Below are positions 1 through 9,277 of a DNA stretch of 43,105 bases, piece after piece (the stretch's first letter is position 1; the number at the start of each line of letters is the position of its first letter). The DNA comes from Candidatus Alistipes intestinigallinarum (GTDB lineage: Bacteria; Bacteroidota; Bacteroidia; Bacteroidales; Rikenellaceae): the NCBI GenBank assembly GCA_019115745.1, contig DXDA01000002.1:1-43105 (forward strand). Reading direction: 5' to 3'. The notes beneath the pieces are model-generated. The model had not been told where the DNA came from. It was given only the letters and a program-made list of their open reading frames with translations, and made no database searches. Made by a program: the position numbers and the translations under genes.

Positions 1-1
1 G

Positions 2-61
2 ACGATCGTCCTCTCGGACGGTGCCGCCATCCGCAAGACCCTTGAAGTCACGGTCGAATGA
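2..61 (+). CDS. 3' end of an unidentified gene (partial)
   Basis: An open frame enters from the left edge and stops at TGA 59-61. It encodes 19 residues that end in KTLEVTVE. The alternating hydrophobic pattern is what the last strands of a beta-sandwich domain would give, but this is too little to name a family. The next gene starts 34 bases later on the same strand, so this gene is probably the upstream member of the same SusC/SusD operon. Its product cannot be identified from this window. Confidence 0.5.
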   Translation, partial: TIVLSDGAAIRKTLEVTVE

Positions 62-95
62 TCTCCATTGTCGAAACAACAAGTCAAGTCGAAAA

Positions 96-2024
96 ATGAT
101 GAATACATTCCATAAATATGCGGTCATCCTGGCGGGTTGCGTGATGGGCCTCAGTGCCTGCTCGTCCGACGAGGATAGCTCCACTTCGGGAGGCAAGGCC
201 GTCATCGATCAACCTCAGGTACTGGTCAGTGAGGTGACCACCAGCGGTTTTACGCTGCGTTGGGATGCCGTTGCAAATGCCGGGGCCTATGTCTATACGT
301 TCAACGGAGGCGAAGCTACCGAGATCTCCGAACGTCAGATTGCATTTCACGATCTGGAGCGGCAGAAGGAGTATGTCGTAGCGGTCAAGGCTCTTCCGAA
401 GTTTGCCGACGAGTATGCGGAGTCGCCCTATACTTACGTACACGTCATCACCGACGATCTGGAACAGCTCCCGCAACCCGAGATCACCCTCGGATGCGCC
501 TATGCCTCGAAGACGGTGATCAGTTGGACGGAGAGCCCGGAAGCCGCCGCCTACGAATACACCCTCGGCGATCAGACCTATACGACGACGGGGCGAACCA
601 TCACCCTTTCGGGGCTGGAGAAGGGCCGCGACTACACCTTTACGGTGCGGGCGATGACCTCCGATGCAACGCGCTTCACCAACTCCGCGCCTGCCGAGCT
701 CGCCTTTACCACCTCGACGGAGGATATTCCGACGCTGCTCATCGCTCCTACGCAGGTGATCTCCGACGCCGTGGAGTTCCAGATCTACGCCACGAGCGAG
801 GAGACCTATTTCTATGACGTGATTGCCGCGTCGACCTTCGCCAAATACGATCCCGCGACGATCGTCGAGAGCTACCGCAACCAGATTCTCGAATATGCCG
901 CAAGCCAGGAGGTCAGCATCCAGCTCGTTCTGGCGTCGATGCTCAAGGCCGGCACGCAGACGCTGCAGGTTCCGGGGCTGGTTTCCGAGTTGAGCTATGT
1001 GATTTTCGCCTTCGGCATGGACCTCAAGGGCAACATCACCTCGGACCTCAGTTATGCGACGTTCCGGACCACTGCAGACGGCTATTCCGACGGCCCGAAC
1101 TACGGAGGCAGTGACTGGTTCTCTCAGAATCTCTATATTTCGAATGCCTACGCTTCGCTTGGCTATAACAGCACGAACTCCGTCTGGACGACATGGAACG
1201 GAGTGGGTGTGGCTGCAATCCGCTACCGAACGCTTCCCACGGAGACCTTCCGGCAAATTTTCCCCGACGTGAACGACACCGAGGCGATCAAAGCCTTCCT
1301 GAAGGATGAGAATTATTCCTATGCCGCCGAGGACGCCGTAATCACCCTGGTCAATACGACCGGTTCGCAAACCGTGACTGCCGTTACGGCCGGTACCTCC
1401 TATACGCAGGCAAGTCTGGCAACCTCCGCCAGCGGGGAAGAGACGCTCTGCGTGAACTCCGTGACGACGAAGACCAGTGCGGAATCGCTGAGCTGGTTCC
1501 TGGCTGACCTCGTGACGAACGAGTCCTACGGACCCACCTATAACACTCTGGCCGGAGTCATGAAGGGTGTGGACGTTACGAAGCTCCGTTACTGTTTGAT
1601 TGAGACCGCCGCACTGCAAGGTTTCTCCACCACGCAGTATGCGGATGTGGTTGAAAAATATGGTCTCGATCTTCAGGAGCAACACCTCCCGGCTGTCAAT
1701 GGTAACGGATTGGCCCTGCTTTTCTCCGAAACGGTGGGCGTCGAGCCCTCTACCTCCTATACGTTTATTGCTACGGCTACGAACTCCGTGGGAGACACGA
1801 CGACCAAGTGGGGCGAGGCTACGACAACGGCAGCACCCGGCGGTACGACGGGAACCTCCCTATCCCGGACCCGTGCGGCAATCCCGTTGCAAAGCCTGGT
1901 CGGAGAGCCCATCCCGAATCCCGAACGCTTCATCTATCCCTATCCGTGCAAACCGGTATCGAAAGACGTGAAGGCCGAAGGCGACTACTGGACTCTTATT
2001 CACAACATGCAGGTCTTAAAATAA
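96..2024 (+). CDS. Lipoprotein with two fibronectin type III domains, SusC/D-associated
   Basis: This gene encodes a 642-residue predicted lipoprotein. The leader has a hydrophobic core followed by the lipobox LSAC with Cys22. An Asp/Ser-rich stretch after the Cys fits surface export in Bacteroidetes. Two FN3-like repeats follow at about residues 40-125 and 127-212, each with the W-x(n)-Y-x-Y/T-V pattern. The rest (about 215-642) matches no family I recognise. The segment around residues 510-600 resembles part of the lipoprotein at 6845-9127. The start at 96 (or 99) is chosen because it puts a short basic region directly before the leader; the frame is open further upstream without signal character. 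Its stop is 10 bases before SusC. A surface binding or accessory role is an inference; no catalytic motif was seen. Confidence 0.75.
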   Translation: MMNTFHKYAVILAGCVMGLSACSSDEDSSTSGGKAVIDQPQVLVSEVTTSGFTLRWDAVANAGAYVYTFNGGEATEISERQIAFHDLERQKEYVVAVKALPKFADEYAESPYTYVHVITDDLEQLPQPEITLGCAYASKTVISWTESPEAAAYEYTLGDQTYTTTGRTITLSGLEKGRDYTFTVRAMTSDATRFTNSAPAELAFTTSTEDIPTLLIAPTQVISDAVEFQIYATSEETYFYDVIAASTFAKYDPATIVESYRNQILEYAASQEVSIQLVLASMLKAGTQTLQVPGLVSELSYVIFAFGMDLKGNITSDLSYATFRTTADGYSDGPNYGGSDWFSQNLYISNAYASLGYNSTNSVWTTWNGVGVAAIRYRTLPTETFRQIFPDVNDTEAIKAFLKDENYSYAAEDAVITLVNTTGSQTVTAVTAGTSYTQASLATSASGEETLCVNSVTTKTSAESLSWFLADLVTNESYGPTYNTLAGVMKGVDVTKLRYCLIETAALQGFSTTQYADVVEKYGLDLQEQHLPAVNGNGLALLFSETVGVEPSTSYTFIATATNSVGDTTTKWGEATTTAAPGGTTGTSLSRTRAAIPLQSLVGEPIPNPERFIYPYPCKPVSKDVKAEGDYWTLIHNMQVLK

Positions 2025-2034
2025 GAAACTCACT

Positions 2035-5000
2035 ATGAATAGAATAACAGCATTCATGTGGTGCGTTCTGGCTCTCGTCTGCACGATTTCCGCCACAGCC
2101 CAGAACAAACAAAGTGTCAGCGGAACGGTCAAGGATGCCGCAGGTGCGGCGATCGTCGGAGCGCATGTCCTCATCGAAGGTACGACTTCGGGCGTGAGCA
2201 CCGACAAGGACGGCGCCTTCAAACTTCCCGATGTGGCCTCCGATGCCACGCTGATCGTCTCGTTTATCGGATACCGGGAAGCTCGTGTTGCCGTGGGCAG
2301 CCGGACCTTCCTGGAGATTACGCTCGAAGAGGCGAGCGAACAGATCGAGGATGTCATGGTCGTGGCCTACGGTACGGCCAAGAAGGAGTCCTTCACGGGA
2401 TCGGCTTCGGTGGTCAAGGGTGAGGAGCTCCAGAAGCGCGTCGTGGGCAACATCACCAAATCGGTCGAGGGTACCGTTGCCGGTGTTCAGGTGACCTCCG
2501 GAGGCGGACAGCCCGGTGAGGGAGCCTCGATCACCATCCGCGGTATCGGATCGATCAATGCCGCCGCCACGCCGCTCTACGTCGTGGACGGTATTCCCTA
2601 CGACGGCTCGCTGAGCTCGATCAACCCCTCCGACATCGAGAGTCTTACGGTGTTGAAGGACGCCTCGGCCGGCGCACTCTACGGTGCCCGCGGTGCCAAC
2701 GGCGTGGTTATCATCACCACCAAGAAGGGTTCGAAATCCAAAGCCCGGATCTCCTACAAGGGCAATGTCGGCATTGCCTCGCGTGCCCTGCCGCGTTACA
2801 ACCTCGTCGGCATGGAGGATTATATCGAGATGAGCTACGAGGCTCTGCGCAACAGCGCCCAGTATGGTACGGGCATGGACTTCGAGGGTGCCAGCCGCTA
2901 TGCTGCCGTCAACCTCGGACAGCAGATCGGCGGCTTGAAGAACCCCGAATACTACAATCCCTACAAGAACTACACCTGGGAGACGCTCATCGACCAGTCG
3001 ACGGGCAAGATCCATTCCGACGCCGTTGCGGCCTGGAACGAAAACTGGATGGACGAGATCAGCGACAATTCGGCCCTGCGTACCGAGCACATCGTCTCGG
3101 TGAACGGCGGAACGGACCGCACGAACTACCTCGTATCGATGGGTTACTACACGGAGGAGGGTATCCTTCAGAATACGGACTTCACCCGCTACACGGGTCG
3201 TGTGAACGTCGATACGCAAGCTAAGGATTGGTTCAAGATCGGTCTGAACGCCAACTTCGCGCACAGCGAGGCCGACTACCTGAGTTTCACCGACACGAGC
3301 ACCTCGAACGTCTGGTATACGGCACAGTTCATGGCGCCGGTCTATCCGGTCTATCTGAAGGATATGGATGGCAATAACGTCCTCGACGAGAACGGGAACC
3401 TGCAGTACGAATACGGCGACGAGGACGACAACGGCTATGCCAACCGTCCTTCGGCCCAGGGCTTCAACTCGAAGGCCGAACTCTACAACAACAAGTCCTA
3501 CTATGCGCGCAATTCCCTCTCGTCGCGTTCGTACATCACCTTCGGGACGGTCAACGAGGAGGCGCTTCTCTACGGACTGAAGTTTACGATGAATCTGGGT
3601 GTCGACTTCACCGACTACCAGGGGACGATCGTCTATGACAAGTACCACGGCAATGCCAAGGACCAGGGCGGCCGCATCAGCAAGACCAACACGCGGACGA
3701 TGAGCTACACGTTCAACCAGTTGGCCACCTACGACCGCACCTTTGGCGACCACTCGATCAACCTGCTGCTCGGTCACGAGTACTACCGTTACAAATACAA
3801 TTACGCCAACGGCGAGAAGACCGGTATCGTGGAGGGAATCGACGAACTGGCGCCGGCCGTCACGACGACCGCCAACGACACCTACTCGCACAATTACGCC
3901 ATCGAATCCTACCTCTCGCGTTTCAACTACGGTTACAAGAACCGCTACTACCTCGATGCCAGTTGGCGTACCGACGGTTCTTCGCGGTTCCTCGACAAGT
4001 GGGGCCACTTCTGGTCGGTGGGCGCCTCGTGGCGGCTCTCGGAGGAGCCTTTCATGGAGGGAACGCGCTCCTGGCTCGACAACCTCACGCTGAAGATCGC
4101 CTACGGTGTGCAGGGTAACGACAACCTCGGAACCTATTACGCCTACCAGTCGCTCTATGACTACACGTGGCCCAATGCCACGGATGCCGGCGCCTTTGCC
4201 GCACGCCTGGGCAATGCTTCGGTGACGTGGGAGAAGAGCGGCAACCTCAATACGGGTATCGAAGCCACGCTGCTGGGCAACCGGCTGGGGGTCTCGATCG
4301 AGTATTACAACCGCACCACGCGCGACATGCTGCTCCAGAAGCCGATGCCTCTCTCGACCGGCTTCACGGGCTTCGACACCAACGTCGGCTCGATGCGCAA
4401 CCAGGGTCTTGAGGTTGCACTGCGCGGCACGATCTTCGACCGTCCGAATTTCCGGTGGGATGCCACGCTCATGGGGGCTTTCAACCGCAACAAGGTGCTC
4501 TCGCTGACCGGAGGGCAGAACGTCATCTCGTCGGGCATCTCCGTCATCGAGGTCGGCAAGCCGATCTACACCTTCTACCTTCCGAAAGTTGCGGGTGTGG
4601 ACCCCGCCACGGGAAAGCAGCTCTACTACGCCTATTGGACGCAGACGATCAACGACGAGGGGGAACTGACGAACGTCCGCTGCGACGAGTATGTTACGGA
4701 CGACGTTTCGATGGCTTCGCTGAGCAAATACTACCACGGAAGCCGTGAGCCGAAACTCTACGGCAGCATCGGCTCCTCGTTCACGATCTTCAAGAACATC
4801 GACGTGTCGTTCCTGACGACCTATTCGATCGGCGGCTGGGTCTATGACGGGCTCTACAACGGATCGATGTATGTCATGTACGCCGGTAACAACTGGCACG
4901 AGAACGCCAAGCGGCGCTGGCAGAAACCTGGCGACGTGACCGACGTTCCGATGCTGGAGGTCGGGGGCTCCTACGCCACGGCGGACAACTCGCTCATCAA

Positions 5001-5226
5001 TGCCTCCTATTTCGCCATCAAGAACGTGACGGTAGGCTACACGCTGCCCAAACGTTGGACGGAGAAACTCGACATCGAGTCGGTTCGTATCTACGCGACG
5101 CTGGACAACATCGCCATGTTCTCGCACATGGACGGTATGGATCCGCAGTACAACTTCACGGGAAGCGTTGCCTACAGCTACACGCCGGCACGCGTGATCG
5201 CTTTCGGCCTGGACCTGAATTTTTAA
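2035..5226 (+). CDS. SusC-family TonB-dependent outer membrane transporter
   Basis: This gene encodes 1063 residues, the usual SusC length. A signal peptide (about 1-22, ending ATAQ) precedes a carboxypeptidase-D-like domain (about 27-100). A TonB-box-like stretch (EDVMVVAYG, about 105-113) leads into a plug domain with SITIRGIGS, PLYVVDGIP and the ALYGARGANGVVIITTKKG plug end. A 22-strand-type barrel with many aromatic Y/N/D repeats runs to a terminal Phe (LDLNF), the normal outer-membrane insertion signal. In the family, SusC imports large ligands into the periplasm with TonB energy, while SusD forms a lid. The SusD partner starts 18 bases downstream. The ligand cannot be read from sequence, and no glycoside hydrolase is linked to this copy in the window. 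The gene looks intact. Confidence 0.96.
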   Translation: MNRITAFMWCVLALVCTISATAQNKQSVSGTVKDAAGAAIVGAHVLIEGTTSGVSTDKDGAFKLPDVASDATLIVSFIGYREARVAVGSRTFLEITLEEASEQIEDVMVVAYGTAKKESFTGSASVVKGEELQKRVVGNITKSVEGTVAGVQVTSGGGQPGEGASITIRGIGSINAAATPLYVVDGIPYDGSLSSINPSDIESLTVLKDASAGALYGARGANGVVIITTKKGSKSKARISYKGNVGIASRALPRYNLVGMEDYIEMSYEALRNSAQYGTGMDFEGASRYAAVNLGQQIGGLKNPEYYNPYKNYTWETLIDQSTGKIHSDAVAAWNENWMDEISDNSALRTEHIVSVNGGTDRTNYLVSMGYYTEEGILQNTDFTRYTGRVNVDTQAKDWFKIGLNANFAHSEADYLSFTDTSTSNVWYTAQFMAPVYPVYLKDMDGNNVLDENGNLQYEYGDEDDNGYANRPSAQGFNSKAELYNNKSYYARNSLSSRSYITFGTVNEEALLYGLKFTMNLGVDFTDYQGTIVYDKYHGNAKDQGGRISKTNTRTMSYTFNQLATYDRTFGDHSINLLLGHEYYRYKYNYANGEKTGIVEGIDELAPAVTTTANDTYSHNYAIESYLSRFNYGYKNRYYLDASWRTDGSSRFLDKWGHFWSVGASWRLSEEPFMEGTRSWLDNLTLKIAYGVQGNDNLGTYYAYQSLYDYTWPNATDAGAFAARLGNASVTWEKSGNLNTGIEATLLGNRLGVSIEYYNRTTRDMLLQKPMPLSTGFTGFDTNVGSMRNQGLEVALRGTIFDRPNFRWDATLMGAFNRNKVLSLTGGQNVISSGISVIEVGKPIYTFYLPKVAGVDPATGKQLYYAYWTQTINDEGELTNVRCDEYVTDDVSMASLSKYYHGSREPKLYGSIGSSFTIFKNIDVSFLTTYSIGGWVYDGLYNGSMYVMYAGNNWHENAKRRWQKPGDVTDVPMLEVGGSYATADNSLINASYFAIKNVTVGYTLPKRWTEKLDIESVRIYATLDNIAMFSHMDGMDPQYNFTGSVAYSYTPARVIAFGLDLNF

Positions 5227-5244
5227 ACACCGGAGGACAACATC

Positions 5245-6804
5245 ATGAAAAAGATACTCTATATATTCCTTACGTACATCGCCTTCTCGACCGCATCGTG
5301 CAGCCGGTCGATGCTTGAATTCGAGCCTACGGATTCGGGATCGGGCGACGAGTTGCTCGGCGAGGCCTCGACGGCGATCTCCATCCTGAACGGAGTCTAT
5401 CGCTCGATGTGGACCGCGGGATGGTCCACGACGGGCAACACCCACCAGTGCTTCGGCATCTCGGCCTACAACCTCGCGCTGGATTGCATGGCCGATGACC
5501 TGATCATGCAGTCGCAGGGTAACGGCTGGTTCTGGTATGACCACTGCTACAACATGAAGTCGAACTATACCTCTTCGATCTTCCGCTCCTACGACGTCTG
5601 GTATGCCAACTACAAGTGGATTGCCAATGTCAACTACGTCATCGATGCCGAACCGACGATGGAGGGTTCGGAGGCCGATGTGGCATATGTCGTTGGTCAG
5701 GCCTATGCCGTGCGGGCCTTGTGCTATCTGAATCTGGCGACCTGGTTCTCCCGGGCCCCCTACAACCCGATGACCGGGACGTCGCGCTGGAACGAGGCCT
5801 GTGTGCCGGTCTATACCACGGGCACGACGATCGAGACGGGCGGCGGTCCGCGCGAATCGCTCCAGACGGTCTACGGCCGTATTGACGAGGATATCGACAT
5901 GGCGATCGACCTGCTTGAGAAGGGGCTGGAGAGCACGCTGGCCAGCAACAACAAGTCGCACATCAACCTCTACGTGGCACTGGGCATCAAGTCGCGGGCC
6001 TGTCTGGTGGAAGGCGACTGGGAGGGAGCCTATAAAGCGGCCATGCGCGTGATCGACGAAGGCGGCTACGTGATTGGAACGGAGAGCGACCTGATGAGCG
6101 GCATGAACGCCCTCGACAAACAGAATGTCATGTGGGGGGCCGGGATCCAGACGGCCGATCAGTCGGGCGCCTACGCCAGCTTCTTCTCCCATATGGACAA
6201 CCAGCAGGGCGCCTATGCCGAGGCTTCGCCGAAACTCATCAACAGCCAGCTATACAACCGGATCAGCTCGACGGATATCCGCCGCAACTGGTGGGATCCC
6301 AACGACAAGGAGTCTCCCTATATCGGGAAGAAGTTCTCGTTCAGCAACCTGGCCTCCTATCTGGGCGACTATCTCTACATGCGGGTCGAGGAGATGTACT
6401 TCACGGCAGCCGAGGCTGCTCTCCGCCGCGACGACGCAGCCGAGGCCCGTCGGTTGATGAACCTCGTCATGGCCGAGCGCGACCCGCAGTACAATGCGGC
6501 GAACTACAGCGGCACGATGCTCGGAAGCACGACGACGACCTGGACGGGATCGCTGCTGGAGAATATTCTCACCCAGCGGCGCATCGAGTTGTGGGGCGAA
6601 TACGGACGTCTGTTCGACGTGCGCCGTCTGGGGCAGGGTATCGACCGCCGCAGCGAGGACGGTTTCTCGGAGGAGTGCCTTTCGACGATGAGCCGCCGGG
6701 GTGTGGACCTGACCCGTCCGGATACGTACGACTGGGTGATGACCATCCCGCAGGACGAGATCGATGCCAATCCGAACATCAACGAAGAGGATCAGAATCC
6801 GTGA
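5245..6804 (+). CDS. SusD/RagB-family nutrient-binding lipoprotein
   Basis: This 519-residue protein has a lipoprotein leader (lipobox TASC, Cys19) and the SusD fold signature. There is an N-terminal region with a STAISILNGVYRSMW-type helix, TPR-like helices, the AYAVRALCYLNLATWF segment, and a C-terminal RRIELWGEYGRLFDVRRLG block typical of the RagB/SusD C-terminal domain. It ends with a NPNINEEDQNP tail. The protein should sit on the outer face of the outer membrane and cap the SusC barrel at 2035-5226. A Shine-Dalgarno-like CGGAGGA lies at about 5231-5237, eight bases before the ATG, which supports this start. The substrate is unknown. Confidence 0.95.
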   Translation: MKKILYIFLTYIAFSTASCSRSMLEFEPTDSGSGDELLGEASTAISILNGVYRSMWTAGWSTTGNTHQCFGISAYNLALDCMADDLIMQSQGNGWFWYDHCYNMKSNYTSSIFRSYDVWYANYKWIANVNYVIDAEPTMEGSEADVAYVVGQAYAVRALCYLNLATWFSRAPYNPMTGTSRWNEACVPVYTTGTTIETGGGPRESLQTVYGRIDEDIDMAIDLLEKGLESTLASNNKSHINLYVALGIKSRACLVEGDWEGAYKAAMRVIDEGGYVIGTESDLMSGMNALDKQNVMWGAGIQTADQSGAYASFFSHMDNQQGAYAEASPKLINSQLYNRISSTDIRRNWWDPNDKESPYIGKKFSFSNLASYLGDYLYMRVEEMYFTAAEAALRRDDAAEARRLMNLVMAERDPQYNAANYSGTMLGSTTTTWTGSLLENILTQRRIELWGEYGRLFDVRRLGQGIDRRSEDGFSEECLSTMSRRGVDLTRPDTYDWVMTIPQDEIDANPNINEEDQNP

Positions 6805-6844
6805 TCATTCGCAGTATAATTTTCGATAAATAGCTTTGGACATT

Positions 6845-9127
6845 ATGAAAAACAGATCGAAATATCTCAGTGCGGTACTCCTGCTCCTCGCCACGGCCTG
6901 CAGCCAGACGCAGGAGGGAGCTTACTATACACCCAACGGAGCCGATGCGAAAGAGATCCATTTCATCCAGTCTTCGATCGAAAAGGAGTTTTCGCAGGAT
7001 ACGCAGACCGGTGTGATCGAAGTCGAGATTGCCCGCACGGGCGACAAGGGCTCCTATGAGGTGGTCCTGGCCAACAAGGGCGACAACAGTTCGCTGTTCA
7101 AGGTCCCCGAGACGGTTACCATCCCCGATGGATCGCACTCCGTTACGATCCCCGTAGAGGTGGATATGGCTTCGGGTACGGCGGGTTCGACCTTCAAGAC
7201 TACGATCTATATTGCCTCCCGCGAATCGGATATCGAAAGCGGATCGGCTCAGATTTCGCAGTACGTCGACAAGGTGAACCTCTCCGCATCGTTCATTCTC
7301 GAATGGGAACCCTTCTACCGGACCAATGCCGCCGGTGAGGAGGTACAGCAGTTGGCCACCTATCATTACAACCTCTTCTATACGGGCCGAGACAGCGGCC
7401 TGGAGGTCGAGAAAGCCGTCGGTACGAACATCTACCGGCTCAAGGACTGGGCCAGCGGCGTCACCTTCCGCTTCATTCTCAACGAGGACAATACGTGTAC
7501 CGTTCCGGCTCAGACGATCGGCTATTTCAACTCGAACTACAACGAGTATGTCTTTGTGGCTGACATGGCGGTTTATACGGGCGACGACAGTGCCTATGCC
7601 TCCTATCCCTGTACCTTTGATGGCAAGGACACCTTCTCGTTCTACCTGATCTACTACGTATCGGCGGGTTATTTCGCCATGGGTGAAGAGACACTCGTCT
7701 TCGACAGCGATCCGGACACGACTCCCGTTGTGGATATTGCCTTCGACGGTATCCAGACCACCACGACGGGCTTCAAGGCTCCGCAGCTCAGCTTTACGCC
7801 GAACGAATACACGAAATTCTTCCAGGCTGCGGTGGTTGCCGGCGACCTGACGGGCAACGTGCTGCAGCAGGAGCAGTTGCGTCAGCAGCTTATCGCCGGC
7901 GAGGCTCAGACCGTAACTCCGGTAGTCACACTCTACGAAGCCGACCAGTCGATCTGGAACGTACCGAAGGGCAACTACACGGCAGTGGCTTTGGCCTATG
8001 ACGAGGATGAGAATCCGCGAGATCTCTATACGCTGCGCTTCACCTGCGATCCCAATGAGGAGTATGCACCCCGGGTTCTTGAGTTCGAATTCACCGAACC
8101 GTCAGCCACTTCGGGCTATTCTCCCTACAATACGATTGCCTGGCGCATGAAGACTTCAGGTGTGGCTTCGGCTCGCTATCTCTGCATGAATGCGGCCTAT
8201 GCCGATTACTATGTCGAGAATACGGGTATTTCGCTGGAAGAGCTTGCCGCCATGCAGGGCAACGTGCTGAATGAGGACGCCATCGCCTTGCTCAACTCCG
8301 AGACGGGTATGAGCACGGTGTTCTCATCACTCGACGAGGGTACGGATTTCATTCTTGCCGTTCTGCTCTCCAACTCGTTCGGAGATACAACGTTCGTCAT
8401 GAAGAACGCCTCGACGAAGGGCTATTTTGCCGAGGATTTCGACCGTACGAAGGAGATGAATGATTTCCTGGGGGCCTTCCTGGCCACGGCAAACGTATCG
8501 GCAGGCAGCAACAGCAGCGAGGCCGACTATCGTGTGGACATTACCCGTCTGAATGAACGAGACGTCCTGATTACGGGTATGAGCAACATGCGGGACTATG
8601 CACCCGAGATCCGGGGATACTACGACAGTGATCTGCACATGATTATCGTCGAACCGCAGTCGGCCGGCATGTATGGATCGAACTATGCGGTTCTCGGCTT
8701 CTCCGACGGCCTGTCACTCTATTGGGGCGGCAACAGCATGGCTATCGGATACATCGGAGACGAGCTTCACTGGGCGGCCAGCCCCTATGCGACGGAGAAA
8801 GTGAACAGCTATCTGTTCCTGCTCTTCAGCTCTCCCGAAGCCAACAGTTCGACCTATTTGCGGGAATATGTAGGTTCGCGGACCTATGGGGCCGTCAGCA
8901 TGGTTCCGTTGCAGATGGCTCCACAATCCGCGTCGGCCGATGCGCTCTCTTCAGCGAGACGGACCGTTGAGATCGACGGATACCGTTTCGATACGTTCCT
9001 GGCGGATTTTTCGTCGCAGCCTTCGGTGGTTGCTCCGGTGCGCGCGGTATCCAGCCGGGTATCCGAACTTGCCGGGGAACCGCAAGGCAAGCGGCTCCGC
9101 ACGGACCTGACGTTGCACACGCGCTGA
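6845..9127 (+). CDS. Large lipoprotein of SusC/D operon, multi-domain beta protein
   Basis: This gene encodes 760 residues with a clear lipoprotein leader (MKNRSKYLS, lipobox ATAC, Cys18). I start it at ATG 6845 rather than TTG 6836 because that gives a normal MKN leader. The first ~120 residues after the Cys resemble a Calx-beta or DUF-type Ig-like module (IEVEIARTGDKGSYEVV, VTIPDGSHSVTIPV). The middle is unfamiliar. Residues ~425-525 resemble part of the lipoprotein at 96-2024. The section around 540-660 looks like a beta-barrel or lipocalin-like module (strands around RVDITRL and MIIVEPQS). It follows SusD by 40 bases and is the last gene before a hairpin terminator. A surface glycan- or peptide-binding role is an inference from position and leader. 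Confidence 0.75.
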   Translation: MKNRSKYLSAVLLLLATACSQTQEGAYYTPNGADAKEIHFIQSSIEKEFSQDTQTGVIEVEIARTGDKGSYEVVLANKGDNSSLFKVPETVTIPDGSHSVTIPVEVDMASGTAGSTFKTTIYIASRESDIESGSAQISQYVDKVNLSASFILEWEPFYRTNAAGEEVQQLATYHYNLFYTGRDSGLEVEKAVGTNIYRLKDWASGVTFRFILNEDNTCTVPAQTIGYFNSNYNEYVFVADMAVYTGDDSAYASYPCTFDGKDTFSFYLIYYVSAGYFAMGEETLVFDSDPDTTPVVDIAFDGIQTTTTGFKAPQLSFTPNEYTKFFQAAVVAGDLTGNVLQQEQLRQQLIAGEAQTVTPVVTLYEADQSIWNVPKGNYTAVALAYDEDENPRDLYTLRFTCDPNEEYAPRVLEFEFTEPSATSGYSPYNTIAWRMKTSGVASARYLCMNAAYADYYVENTGISLEELAAMQGNVLNEDAIALLNSETGMSTVFSSLDEGTDFILAVLLSNSFGDTTFVMKNASTKGYFAEDFDRTKEMNDFLGAFLATANVSAGSNSSEADYRVDITRLNERDVLITGMSNMRDYAPEIRGYYDSDLHMIIVEPQSAGMYGSNYAVLGFSDGLSLYWGGNSMAIGYIGDELHWAASPYATEKVNSYLFLLFSSPEANSSTYLREYVGSRTYGAVSMVPLQMAPQSASADALSSARRTVEIDGYRFDTFLADFSSQPSVVAPVRAVSSRVSELAGEPQGKRLRTDLTLHTR

Positions 9128-9150
9128 ATCGACGCTGATTGCTGAATGCT

Positions 9151-9184
9151 TGCGGGGCGAAGGATTTACCTCCTTCGCCCCGCA
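9151..9184 (+). terminator. Rho-independent-type hairpin after SusC/D operon
   Basis: A perfect 14-bp stem (arms 9151-9164 and 9171-9184) closes a 6-base loop, 23 bases after the last stop codon of the rightward operon. The arms contain GGGGCGAAGGA and its complement. There is no long T run after the stem, so termination efficiency is uncertain, but position and stem strength fit an operon end. Confidence 0.7.
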
Positions 9185-9234
9185 ACGTTTGAAAGAGACG
9201 CATAATCGGTTTTGCCGGCCCTCAGAAGCATGAA

Positions 9235-9266
9235 AAACGCCCCGCCTTGATCAAGACGGGGCGTTT
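9235..9266 (-). terminator. Rho-independent terminator of the efflux operon
   Basis: The stem AAACGCCCCG (9235-9244) pairs with CGGGGCGTTT (9257-9266). The loop region contains the palindrome TTGATCAA, which extends the stem past one mismatch. Read on the minus strand the stem is followed by a run of T (positions 9237-9233), as expected for a terminator 11 bases after the ABC ATPase stop. With the neighbouring hairpin at 9151-9184 it separates two convergent operons. Confidence 0.8.
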
Positions 9267-9277
9267 CGTGGTGGAAA

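Noticed and set aside
1996..6192. Minus-strand open frame of about 1400 codons opposite SusC/SusD
   Set aside because: It lies antisense to two clearly real genes, has no domain, leader or ribosome site, and is rich in Arg/Val/His as expected from the complement of GC-rich coding DNA.
6808..6838. TTC-N20-TAGCTTTG resembling a Bacteroidales promoter before the second lipoprotein
   Set aside because: The box ends only six bases before the ATG, so transcription would start at or inside the start codon; chance match within an operon is more likely.
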